Below, one piece after another: positions 16,330-23,765 of a stretch of 27,146 nt of DNA. Made by a program: the position numbers and the translations under genes. This DNA comes from JBCDBH01 sp039184055. GTDB taxonomy: Bacteria > Acidobacteriota > Thermoanaerobaculia > Multivoradales > J023. The stretch spans positions 1-27,146 of the forward strand of contig JBCDBH010000034.1 in the NCBI GenBank assembly GCA_039184055.1, in the 5' to 3' direction. Each line of letters begins with the position of its first letter. The stretch's first letter is position 1. Below the pieces are notes generated by a model. The model did no database searches, was not told the DNA's origin, and saw only the letters and a list, made by a program, of their open reading frames with translations.

Positions 16330-16887
16330 TCAGCCTTCGCGCAAGGCACGCCGGAGCCACAGCCGCGCGGTTTGCCACTCTCGCTTTACCGTGGTGGGCG
16401 ATACACCGAGCACTTGAGCGATTTCTTCGTGCTTGAGGCCGGCGAAAAAGCGCATCTCGACCACCCGACTCTGTCGCTCGTCGAGCTCGGCGAGCGCTTT
16501 GAGCGCATCGTCGAGGGCAACCAAATCGAGATCACGATGATCGGCAATATCGAGCGAGCTGGCATCGAGAGAGATCTTTCTCACATCACCACCGCGCTTG
16601 GACGTTTTGCGCGCGCGCGCATGGTCGACGAGGATGCGGCGCATGAGCTCGGCGGCGAAACCGAAGAATTGAGCTCGATTCTGCCAGTCGACACTGCGAC
16701 GGTCGACCAGCTTCAGGTAGACCTCGTTGACCAATGCGGTGGGTTGCAGCGTATGCGCGCGGGATTCTCGATTGAGCGAGCGACTGGCAATCGTCCTCAG
16801 CTCCTCGAAGACCAGCGCCATGAGGTCATCGAGCGCTTCGGCATCGCCGTCGGTCCAATCGTGTAACAGTTTGGTGATATCACTCAT
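16330..16887 (-). CDS. ECF-type RNA polymerase sigma factor (module A)
   Basis: This 185-residue ECF sigma factor has region 2 at about residues 20-95 (ALVNEVYLKLVDRRSVDWQN, then FFGFAAELMRRILVDHARAR) and region 4 at about 125-182 (LDERQSRVVEMRFFAGLKHE, then VLGVSPTTVKREWQTARLWL). The motif pattern fits the TIGR02999-type ECF group found with Ser/Thr kinases in Acidobacteria and Planctomycetes. No anti-sigma gene is adjacent; the next gene is the kinase-TPR gene, so control by phosphorylation rather than by a classic anti-sigma factor is likely in this group. It is divergent from the secreted repeat protein across a 500-base gap. The likely target promoters, its own operon and the secreted protein, are inferred. 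Confidence 0.93.
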   Translation of the reverse strand: MSDITKLLHDWTDGDAEALDDLMALVFEELRTIASRSLNRESRAHTLQPTALVNEVYLKLVDRRSVDWQNRAQFFGFAAELMRRILVDHARARKTSKRGGDVRKISLDASSLDIADHRDLDLVALDDALKALAELDERQSRVVEMRFFAGLKHEEIAQVLGVSPTTVKREWQTARLWLRRALREG

Positions 16888-17387
16888 CTTGTTCGTGCTC
16901 GAGCCATGCTCGATACGCTGGTTCCGCTCTCGGTCGAGTAGGAACGAATCAGACTTGGAGTAGAGATCCTACCAGTGCGGTTGAGCCTCGGCGAATATGG
17001 GACTGATTGGTAATGTTTTTTGTTCCCTGGTTTAGCGGTACTTCCCATGGCGCTGTGCCTGTGTTTGGGTCGAATTTGATCATATGGCGATATCGTCACT
17101 CGGCGATTTTCATTCCTGCTTCAAGCGAGACGTTTCTCTGGAATTGAGAGTCGGTTTCAGTAGAGGATCATCGGTAACAAAGATGTAAGTGGTTGCGCGG
17201 CCCGAAAAGGTGCGTGACAGGCTCGAGAAGGCGACTATGTCGTCAATGGGTTTGCTGTATAAAAGTGAGAAGAAAATAGTTAGTACACGTTCCGAAATAT
17301 CGATTCCCGGCACGTTACGTGCCAAACCTCGTTCGGCAGTCCGAGACTGCCGAGCATCAACCCTATGTTCTGGAGTGAGGCCAAGTT
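16888..17387. other. 500-base gene-free regulatory region of module A
   Basis: This region separates the divergent sigma-kinase operon and the secreted repeat protein gene. It is AT-richer than its flanks, as expected for promoters. No convincing coding frame or sigma-70 promoter pair was found; a TATAAA at 17258 has no good -35 partner. Two inverted repeats lie close to the secreted gene (listed separately). Confidence 0.6.
17309..17352 (+). promoter_or_regulatory. Paired inverted repeats in the leader of the module A secreted gene
   Basis: GGCACGT at 17309-17315 and ACGTGCC at 17317-17323 form a 7-bp palindrome around a single T, suited to a dimeric DNA-binding protein. Ten bases on, CGGCAGTC at 17334-17341 and GACTGCCG at 17345-17352 form an 8-bp hairpin with a CGA loop, 35 bases before the ATG. 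No U tract follows, so a terminator is unlikely. An operator plus an mRNA leader hairpin is the simplest reading. Confidence 0.5.
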
Positions 17388-18674
17388 ATGAAAAGAGAAT
17401 CCGTTCGTACTGGACAGCCCTGCCAAAAAAACATCTTCCGCCCTCGTTTCCGCAGCACAATTCGAGTCTTTTGTGGGTTGCTCCTAGTTGCGGGAGTGCT
17501 CCAAGCGGCGGGCGATCACGGATCGTCCTGCCGCGCCGCTACGCCACTCATCGTGGGTCATGCAGTGGACGGGTGGCACGATTTCGCGGGTGACGACGAC
17601 TACTTCGTTTTCGAGACGGGTGAGGTCGGCACGCTGTGGATCGAGCTGGATGGCGCGATCGATTCACGCATTCAGTTGCTGGGTATCGAGTGTGGTGGTG
17701 TGCCAACGACTTCGGTCGTGGTCGGTAAAGATGATCAATATGTGGTGCGTGTACAGCGCGCCGGGCGATGGGTGCTACGTGTCCGTGGGCAGCAAAGCGG
17801 TGTCGGCTATCAGTTGAGGACGTCCTTCAGTGTCGAGCCCGAAGCTTACGACCTCGTCGTGCGGCAGGTCTCGGATGGATCGAATTCCCTAGCCGATCAG
17901 GTCCCGAGTGCCTGGACGCGCAGCGACGACGATGGTGATGAGGTCGAGATCATCGTGCAGCATGGTGACGGTGATGATCTTCTTTACCGAAGCGATGACG
18001 ATGCGGACGATGTGGAGATCATCGTCCAGGACGGTACGGATCGCGGCCGTCTGATCCGTAGCGATGACGACGCGGATGATGTGGAGATCATCGTTCAGGA
18101 CGGTTCGGATCGTGGTCGTTTCATTCGGAGTGATGACGACGCGGACGATGTGGAGATCATCGTCCAGGACGGCACGGATCGCGGCCGTCTGATCCGTAGC
18201 GATGACGACGCGGACGATGTGGAGATCATCGTTCAGGACGGCACCGGCCATGGATACGTGCGCAGTGATGACGATGCGGATGACGTCGAAATCATCGTGC
18301 AAGATCTTGGTTCGTTGATGGTCATCGAAGGACGAGATCCCGACGTGACCGCGGGTGATCGTCTTGCCGCCCTGTCGATGGGAGAAAGCACGTCGATCGG
18401 TGTCGAGGGTGATCTCACCCTAGGCGATGATGATTACTTACCGCTCGAAATCCATGAGCCAGGCATCCTGAGCATTCTCGGAGACATGGGTCTTGCGGCA
18501 TCGTTGTTCTGGATCGAATCCGGGCGTGCCCGTCAGATCGCTTCCGAGACGCGGCTCGGTCACGCCGATCTAGCCATGGCCGTCCAGCCGGGCAGGTACA
18601 TGGTTCGGGTGAGCTCGATGGACTCGGGCAGTGGTGCCTACGAGCTCGGGATTCAGATGCAGACGAAGGAGTAG
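17388..18674 (+). CDS. Secreted acidic tandem-repeat protein with flanking PPC-like domains (module A)
   Basis: This 428-residue protein matches no family I recognise as a whole. A long basic N-terminus and hydrophobic core (about residues 24-40, ending LQAAG) form a signal peptide. Residues about 42-150 are a beta-rich domain resembling the bacterial pre-peptidase C-terminal (PPC) fold (GWHDFAGDDDYFVFETGEVG, WVLRVRGQQSGVGYQL) with two Cys. Residues 178-306 are six tandem copies of an Asp-rich unit (RSDDDADDVEIIVQDGTDRG). Residues about 325-428 form a second PPC-like domain (LTLGDDDYLPLEIHEPGILS, QPGRYMVRV). The acidic loops suggest calcium binding. The ATG follows a weak GAGG site. The gene is divergent from the ECF sigma-kinase operon. 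It shares architecture and local identity with the protein at 23766. No sorting signal or catalytic motif is visible. Confidence 0.85.
   Translation: MKRESVRTGQPCQKNIFRPRFRSTIRVFCGLLLVAGVLQAAGDHGSSCRAATPLIVGHAVDGWHDFAGDDDYFVFETGEVGTLWIELDGAIDSRIQLLGIECGGVPTTSVVVGKDDQYVVRVQRAGRWVLRVRGQQSGVGYQLRTSFSVEPEAYDLVVRQVSDGSNSLADQVPSAWTRSDDDGDEVEIIVQHGDGDDLLYRSDDDADDVEIIVQDGTDRGRLIRSDDDADDVEIIVQDGSDRGRFIRSDDDADDVEIIVQDGTDRGRLIRSDDDADDVEIIVQDGTGHGYVRSDDDADDVEIIVQDLGSLMVIEGRDPDVTAGDRLAALSMGESTSIGVEGDLTLGDDDYLPLEIHEPGILSILGDMGLAASLFWIESGRARQIASETRLGHADLAMAVQPGRYMVRVSSMDSGSGAYELGIQMQTKE
17919..18305 (+). repeat. Six-copy 69-bp in-frame tandem repeat
   Basis: Copies begin at 17919, 17988, 18057, 18126, 18195 and 18261. 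The unit is 69 bp (23 codons), except that the fifth is 66 bp and the sixth is cut to 45 bp. Copies 2-4 are nearly identical in protein; copy 1 is the most divergent. Each encodes Arg-Ser, an acidic loop, then VEIIVQD. The near-identity of inner copies suggests recent duplication or gene conversion. Confidence 0.97.
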
Positions 18675-18688
18675 AGGCTCGAAGCTAA

Positions 18689-18718
18689 CGCGGTCGCCGA
18701 CGCCTGTCAGCGACCGCG
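18689..18718. terminator. Probable bidirectional terminator between convergent genes
   Basis: A 9-bp perfect stem (18689-18697 with 18710-18718) and a 12-base loop lie in the 66-base gap between the secreted repeat gene and the convergent module B kinase gene. There is no strong U tract on either side, so efficiency is uncertain. Confidence 0.55.
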
Positions 18719-18740
18719 CCGTTCTGCTAAGCCCGATTCA

Positions 18741-21473
18741 CTAGCCGAGAGGGGGAAGATCGATTTCGAGGTCCGGGCGTTCAAGCAGCTCACGTTTTAT
18801 AGCGGCGAGTTTCTCAGTGTCACCAAGCTTGCTGTACAGCGTGTATACACGCCTATAGGACGCGCCTAGCTGCTTAGGAGAAGCGTTGGCTTCGACGAGC
18901 TGAGTGTGGCTCATTTCGATGAGTGCTCGCCCTTCTTCCATCTCGCCAAGCTCGACGAGTACTTCACCCAGAACACCATTCGTTCCTGCGGTAAAAAACA
19001 CCGGAGCACCTTTAGCGAGGACGACAGACTGACGAGCATAGGAAATTGCCGTCGCTGGGTCCGATCGGCCGAGATGTGCTTTTGCCAATTGAGATTTGAC
19101 GACCGCGACGTTCAGCGTTCGATCGAGTCTCTGAAAAATTCGCTCTGCATCGAGAAGATAGTCGATCGCTTCTTCATAGCGCTCGAGTTTGATCATGACA
19201 TCGCCCGCGTTGGTGTAGATGGCGGCCGTAGTGGCATTCTCTATGGGTAGGTTTGCGATGGTACGGGCATCGAGAGCATCGAGCGCCAATGAGAAAATAC
19301 TCGCGGCATTCTCCAGATCGTTGGCACTGTTGTAGAGAGAGCCCAGGTTGTTGTAACTCTCGAGAATCGAGATGTGGTGTTCGGGTAGGAGCGACTGTCG
19401 AATGTTGAGAGCGACTCGGAGATGCTCTGCTCCTTCGGTAAAACGGTTTTGCTCTTTCAGTGAAACGCCGAGATTGTTCAGCGTGTTGGCGATATGGGTA
19501 TCGTTTGGTTCATAGAGCTCGCGACGTTCGTCAAGAGCACGTCGAAGCAGCTCATCCCCTTCTTCGTATCGCTTGATGTTTCGGTTCGTCAGCAATGTGC
19601 CGAGATTATTCCGTGTACCAGTGATGCTCTTGCGGAGGCGGGTCCGTACTTCGGGGTCGAGGGTGGTTTCGAGGAGTTCAACCTTCTGACGCAACGCTTC
19701 CCGATAGGCGCTCTCAGCTTCTTCGTATTGTCTTCCGGACCGAAGGAACATCGCCAAGTTGTTCAGACCGTTGGCAATGTCGTCGTCGGGTGTGGAATAG
19801 AGACGGCGTTGAATCGTGAGAGCTTCCTCGGCCAAGTCTCTTGCGCGGTCCGAGTCTCCATCGTCCTGGTTGACGAGGGCTAGCTCGTGAAGAGCCACGG
19901 CAGTCTGGCCGTTCCGGTCACCATAGAGTTCCCGGTGAAGTGCTACCGACTGCTCCAGGAGTCTGCGCGCAGTCAGAAGGTCGCCTCGTACCCGCAGGAT
20001 TCGTCCGATTTTGAGATAGAGGACGCTCTGAACTCTCGGTTCTTGATCGAGATTGCGAAGCTCTTCGAGTCCGAGATTGATGGCTTCGACAATGGAAACC
20101 TCCTCACCTTGCTCGATATTCGGATCCGCCGTGCCGAAAGCGATATCCATCAATTCGAACGCTCGCTCGTTCGTCTGTGCTCCGCGAGCGATCTCGTTGG
20201 CGGCGGCAACCTCACGAAATCCCCAAGTCGTCAACAACATCAAGATCATCGCCGCAACCGCCAGTCCGCGCCAGTTCCGCATCGCGAATCGCTGGCTTCG
20301 CTCGACCACGCCCTGTGGTCGAGCCGATACCGCTTTGCCCTCGAGATGGTGGCGAAGGTCTTCGGCGAATCGGTCGACGGTCGAGTAGCGACGCTTGGTC
20401 TCGTGTTCGAGCGCCTGCATGACGATCGCATCGAGGTCGCCACGTAACCGTTTCTGGAGATGGTGGGGATCCGTTCCGCGTGCCGAGCTTACGATCTCGG
20501 GCTCGATGTGTAGCGTCTCGCCGTCGTCGCGATGCCGCTCGGTGGAGCGCGTGACGATCGTGCTCGGCCGGACTGGCTGTTGCTCGAAAACCGCCGACGC
20601 CACCCGAGGGTTGGCGGTCGGAACACGATAAGGCCGGTGGCCGGTGAGCAGCTCGTAGAGCAGCACGCCAAGGCTGTAGACATCGCTCGCCGTACTCACC
20701 GGTTCACCACGGATTTGCTCGGGGCTCGCATAGTCGGGCGTAAAGAAGCGCTGGCCGTCGGTGGTGACGGCGATCGTCGTCATGTCGCTATCTGCGCCGA
20801 GCAGCTTGGCGATGCCGAAATCGAGCAGCTTGGGGACGCCGTCACTGTCGACCAGGATGTTGGATGGCTTGAGATCTCGATGCACGACCAAGTGGCGGTG
20901 GGCGTATTGGACGGCATCACAGACTTTGAGAAAAAGCTCTAGCCGTTCGCCGATCGAGAGCTTGAGGCCATCGCAATAGCTGTCGATCGGAACGCCTTCG
21001 ACATACTCGACCACCAAGAACGGTCGACCGTCTTGGCTCGAGCCACCATCGAGCAGACGCGCGATGTTGGGATGCTCGAGCTGGGCCAAGATCTGACGCT
21101 CGGTGCGAAAACGTCGCAGGATCTCGTCCGTGTCCATACCGCGCTTGAGCAGTTTGAGCGCTGCTGTTTGCTGATAATCATCCTGACGTCGGACCCGGTA
21201 CACCGTTCCCATGCCGCCACGACCCAGCTCTTCATCGACCTGATAGCGGCCGATGGCGCGGAGTGGCTCGGGATTGTCGTCAACGAGTCGGTACACGGGA
21301 GTGTCGAGAAAATGTTCAGAGGTATCGTCTTCGTGCAGGAGGGAATCGATCTCGGCGCGGAGCGCCGGGTCGTCGGCACAGACGAGGTCGAGAAATGGTT
21401 CGCGCTCGCTCGGTTCACGATCGAGCACCTGATCAAGGACGTGTTTGACTTCTTGCCAGCGTTGCGGAGTCAT
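18741..21473 (-). CDS. Receptor-like Ser/Thr protein kinase with extracytoplasmic TPR tail (module B)
   Basis: This 910-residue paralogue of the module A kinase has the same layout. The N-terminal segment is MTPQRWQEVKHVLDQVLDRE. The kinase domain has Gly loop GRGGMGTVYRV, Lys in TAALKLLKRGM, catalytic HRDLKPSN near residue 198, DFGIAKLLG and FFTPDYASPEQ. A membrane helix (NWRGLAVAAMILMLLTTWGF) is near residue 404. About 480 residues of TPR repeats follow, with clear kinesin-light-chain-like units (LNNLGVSLKEQNRFTEGAEH, YNNLGSLYNSANDLENAASI). All catalytic residues are intact. The kinase domains are far more alike than the TPR tails, which fits different sensed partners. The gene is last in a three-gene operon, 32 bases after the single-pass membrane protein. 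The likely role is sensing through the TPR part and cytoplasmic phosphorylation; the partner is unknown. Confidence 0.92.
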   Translation of the reverse strand: MTPQRWQEVKHVLDQVLDREPSEREPFLDLVCADDPALRAEIDSLLHEDDTSEHFLDTPVYRLVDDNPEPLRAIGRYQVDEELGRGGMGTVYRVRRQDDYQQTAALKLLKRGMDTDEILRRFRTERQILAQLEHPNIARLLDGGSSQDGRPFLVVEYVEGVPIDSYCDGLKLSIGERLELFLKVCDAVQYAHRHLVVHRDLKPSNILVDSDGVPKLLDFGIAKLLGADSDMTTIAVTTDGQRFFTPDYASPEQIRGEPVSTASDVYSLGVLLYELLTGHRPYRVPTANPRVASAVFEQQPVRPSTIVTRSTERHRDDGETLHIEPEIVSSARGTDPHHLQKRLRGDLDAIVMQALEHETKRRYSTVDRFAEDLRHHLEGKAVSARPQGVVERSQRFAMRNWRGLAVAAMILMLLTTWGFREVAAANEIARGAQTNERAFELMDIAFGTADPNIEQGEEVSIVEAINLGLEELRNLDQEPRVQSVLYLKIGRILRVRGDLLTARRLLEQSVALHRELYGDRNGQTAVALHELALVNQDDGDSDRARDLAEEALTIQRRLYSTPDDDIANGLNNLAMFLRSGRQYEEAESAYREALRQKVELLETTLDPEVRTRLRKSITGTRNNLGTLLTNRNIKRYEEGDELLRRALDERRELYEPNDTHIANTLNNLGVSLKEQNRFTEGAEHLRVALNIRQSLLPEHHISILESYNNLGSLYNSANDLENAASIFSLALDALDARTIANLPIENATTAAIYTNAGDVMIKLERYEEAIDYLLDAERIFQRLDRTLNVAVVKSQLAKAHLGRSDPATAISYARQSVVLAKGAPVFFTAGTNGVLGEVLVELGEMEEGRALIEMSHTQLVEANASPKQLGASYRRVYTLYSKLGDTEKLAAIKRELLERPDLEIDLPPLG

Positions 21474-21505
21474 ATGCGTTCAATCTTGAACGCGAGAAAA
21501 GGTGC

Positions 21506-22492
21506 TCAAGGGGACCGTTCGGATTGCGAGGAACCGACGAGAATCGTCTGGGTCATGATTTCGTCAGCTCCTGGATCGTCGACACGTAGCTCATATCGAC
21601 CTGGTTCGAGTGGGGGAATCCAGATACGAACGATCGTCAACTCACTCGACTCGATCACGGCGCCAGGACGTTCTTGGATGATCCGGCCGTCGGCATCGAG
21701 GAGCTCGAATCGATATCGCGCGTCTTCCTCGACTGGTAGCCATGGGATATAGAGGATTTGTACTCGTTTCCGAGGCTCGATTTCGGTTTCGGTTGGGGAA
21801 TTCTCACTTCTCATCACCTCTGCCATGATGCGCACCAGCGGCGCGTCTTCATAGCTCGCGGCATTGCGGTCGATCTGGTCTTGCATCTCGAGATTCTCGC
21901 TGACCAGGAACACACTCAGCAGGAAGAAAGTCACGGCGGCAACGGCGAGCCACAGATTGACCGGTCGCAGTGGTTTCGTCTTCGTGGGTGCGGCCGCCGA
22001 GCGCAAGGCTCGGACAGCTGGCTCGACGACATCCTCGAGCCAGTCGCGATATTCGATCGAGCCGTCGATCCGTTCGACCTCCACGGAGTGATCCAAGTCG
22101 TCGGTGTCGATTCGTTTGAGCAGATCCCGAGCCCGATTCACCGTGGCTTGGTCGAGTCGACCACTTTCGTGCCCAGCCGCGAGCAGAGGAGCGGCGATCT
22201 CGACTGGATACGCGCAACGTAGGGTCAGCGGGCCGATCCTTGGATCGTTGTCGATTTCGAGATCGGTGCTTCCCGCGAGTTCGTGGGTGTCCGTGGGGAC
22301 GACGATGAAGCGGCCGTGCTCGGTGCGTTCGACAACGAACCACTCGACCGCATGATCAGCCGTTGCCGGAAGGGTGAGGAGAGCTCCTGGGGTCGGAACG
22401 TTCGGTACCGAGCCGCGATCCGACGGCAGTCGCCGCATGGCCGCGCCCGTGGCGCGACGAAGCTCGTCCTGTCGTTCTTGGTGCCGCGTCAT
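21506..22492 (-). CDS. Single-pass membrane protein, possible anti-sigma-like regulator (module B)
   Basis: This 328-residue protein starts at an ATG that overlaps the stop of the upstream sigma-like gene (ATGA), so they are translationally coupled; a start 19 codons earlier would run inside that gene. Residues about 1-175 are soluble and cytoplasmic, with a beta-rich part (WFVVERTEHGRFIVVPTDTH) followed by helices. One membrane helix (LWLAVAAVTFFLLSVFLV) lies near residue 190. The C-terminal ~100 residues outside form a beta-sandwich-like domain (ARYRFELLDADGRIIQERPG, then IPPLEPGRYELRVDD). Gene order (sigma-like, single-pass protein, kinase) and topology suggest an anti-sigma-like role, but no zinc-finger or other known anti-sigma motif is seen. 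I do not recognise the family. Confidence 0.7.
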   Translation of the reverse strand: MTRHQERQDELRRATGAAMRRLPSDRGSVPNVPTPGALLTLPATADHAVEWFVVERTEHGRFIVVPTDTHELAGSTDLEIDNDPRIGPLTLRCAYPVEIAAPLLAAGHESGRLDQATVNRARDLLKRIDTDDLDHSVEVERIDGSIEYRDWLEDVVEPAVRALRSAAAPTKTKPLRPVNLWLAVAAVTFFLLSVFLVSENLEMQDQIDRNAASYEDAPLVRIMAEVMRSENSPTETEIEPRKRVQILYIPWLPVEEDARYRFELLDADGRIIQERPGAVIESSELTIVRIWIPPLEPGRYELRVDDPGADEIMTQTILVGSSQSERSP

Positions 22493-23583
22493 GATCGTTC
22501 TCCTGCTCGCCGCGCGGTGCTCGTGTCGCCATGTCGGCATGCGGTGCACAACTGCCCGAGAAGCTCGAAAAGCTCCGGGAGCCGGTCGCGTGGAATCGAC
22601 AGCCGTCTCGCCAGGGAGCGGTTCGACGGCAGCTTGGCGTCGCTACGAGCCGACGGGCCGTGATCTTCGGCTCCCGTTTGGGACCACGACAATAGAAAGC
22701 GCCAGAGCTCGGTCACATATCTTCCGGTTCGTGCGTCGACGTCTAGGGAGTCAATCCTCATGCTCACACATTTTGTCCAATCGTGATAGTTCCCGTTTCG
22801 ATCCTCGGTCAGAGCAGCGGTAACGACCGCGATCGAACCATCCTTCGAGTCCATTTCGACTTCATATTCTTGGGTGAGGATGGTCGCCCAGCGAGCGCGG
22901 ATCTCGACTTTGAGTGGATCGATCATGTCCTTGAAAGCGAAGGCTTCGAGTTGGCTTCTTTCGAGCTCATACCGAGCCGTGTTGAAGAGTCCCTCCCGCG
23001 CCCGTCCTCTCGCAACCAATAGGTCTGGAATCAGCCAGCTCGTCCAGCTCGCGACGGCTTGAGCCACCTGCTGTCTGGGTGCGGATTGCGCTCGTCCATG
23101 GCGGGCCAGAACCGTGTCGTTGCGAATACGCGGATCGCCACGCAAGATCACGAACACACCCACGGCGACCAATCGACGCAGGAGTCCACGCAGGGCGTCG
23201 AAGGTGCGGTATCCCAGAGGATCGTGCTCGCGCTGCCGGTCGTGAACGAAGTTCTTGACGTTCAGGTGGACCAATCCTTCGATATTGGTCTTGACGTTTG
23301 CTTGGGCTCGAAGGCTACGCAGCCGGTCGACGAATACGTAGGCGTATAGATCAGCCACCAATTCGTCGAGCGCATCGCCCCCCAAACCCTCCTTCGGTTC
23401 TGTCCAGCGATTCCACCCCACGATCCCTAGTGTCGTCGGCGCTTGATGCCACAGACCGCGCTGCCGCAAGTCTCGAATGAGAGCGCTTCGCAAGATCTCC
23501 CAGATGCCGCCGAGCTGGTCGGCTGTCGGGGGTTCACCATCGGGATCGAGCGCGCGCAAATAGTCGGTGAAAGGCGTGCTCAC
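22489..23583 (-). CDS. Putative atypical sigma-like regulator (module B)
   Basis: This 364-residue cytoplasmic protein starts at a GTG with a perfect AGGAGG four bases ahead. Residues about 70-130 (ELVADLYAYVFVDRLRSLRA, then NIEGLVHLNVKNFVHDRQRE) resemble sigma-70 region 2 in the pattern of an acidic helix followed by N-x-x-x-x-L-x-x-N-x-x-x-D-R. The C-terminal part has an HTH-like segment (SNRSLARRLSIPRDRLPELF) that could serve as region 4. Between them are about 180 residues with no counterpart in ordinary ECF sigma factors. Position supports a regulator: it heads an operon with a single-pass membrane protein and a receptor kinase, where module A has a plain ECF sigma gene. The sigma call is an inference; it could be another DNA- or RNA-binding protein. 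Confidence 0.5.
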   Translation of the reverse strand: MSTPFTDYLRALDPDGEPPTADQLGGIWEILRSALIRDLRQRGLWHQAPTTLGIVGWNRWTEPKEGLGGDALDELVADLYAYVFVDRLRSLRAQANVKTNIEGLVHLNVKNFVHDRQREHDPLGYRTFDALRGLLRRLVAVGVFVILRGDPRIRNDTVLARHGRAQSAPRQQVAQAVASWTSWLIPDLLVARGRAREGLFNTARYELERSQLEAFAFKDMIDPLKVEIRARWATILTQEYEVEMDSKDGSIAVVTAALTEDRNGNYHDWTKCVSMRIDSLDVDARTGRYVTELWRFLLSWSQTGAEDHGPSARSDAKLPSNRSLARRLSIPRDRLPELFELLGQLCTACRHGDTSTARRAGERS

Positions 23584-23587
23584 GGAA

Positions 23588-23593
23588 CCTCCT
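23588..23593 (-). promoter_or_regulatory. Shine-Dalgarno site for the module B sigma-like gene
   Basis: A perfect AGGAGG on the minus strand lies four bases before the GTG at 23583. It supports a non-ATG start. Confidence 0.7.
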
Positions 23594-23765
23594 AGGCCAG
23601 GGCACCAAAAAAATTTTCCGATTGTCCGGCCAATCCCGACAAGTCGCCGTTAGGTCCGGGTGAAGCGACCGAGACGGCAACCAGCCGCTGCCCAGGCAAG
23701 GGCCCGGGCTCGACGGGGGAGCTGTATCTCGGCAAATCGACAAATGAATTTGCAAGGAGACGGTG

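Noticed and set aside
17110..17593. Short frames on both strands in the module A regulatory gap
   Set aside because: No Shine-Dalgarno support, no recognisable protein features, and overlap with the well-supported secreted protein or the inverted repeats.
17919..18305. CRISPR array
   Set aside because: The repeats are adjacent 69-bp units in frame within a coding sequence, with no unique spacers and no cas genes.
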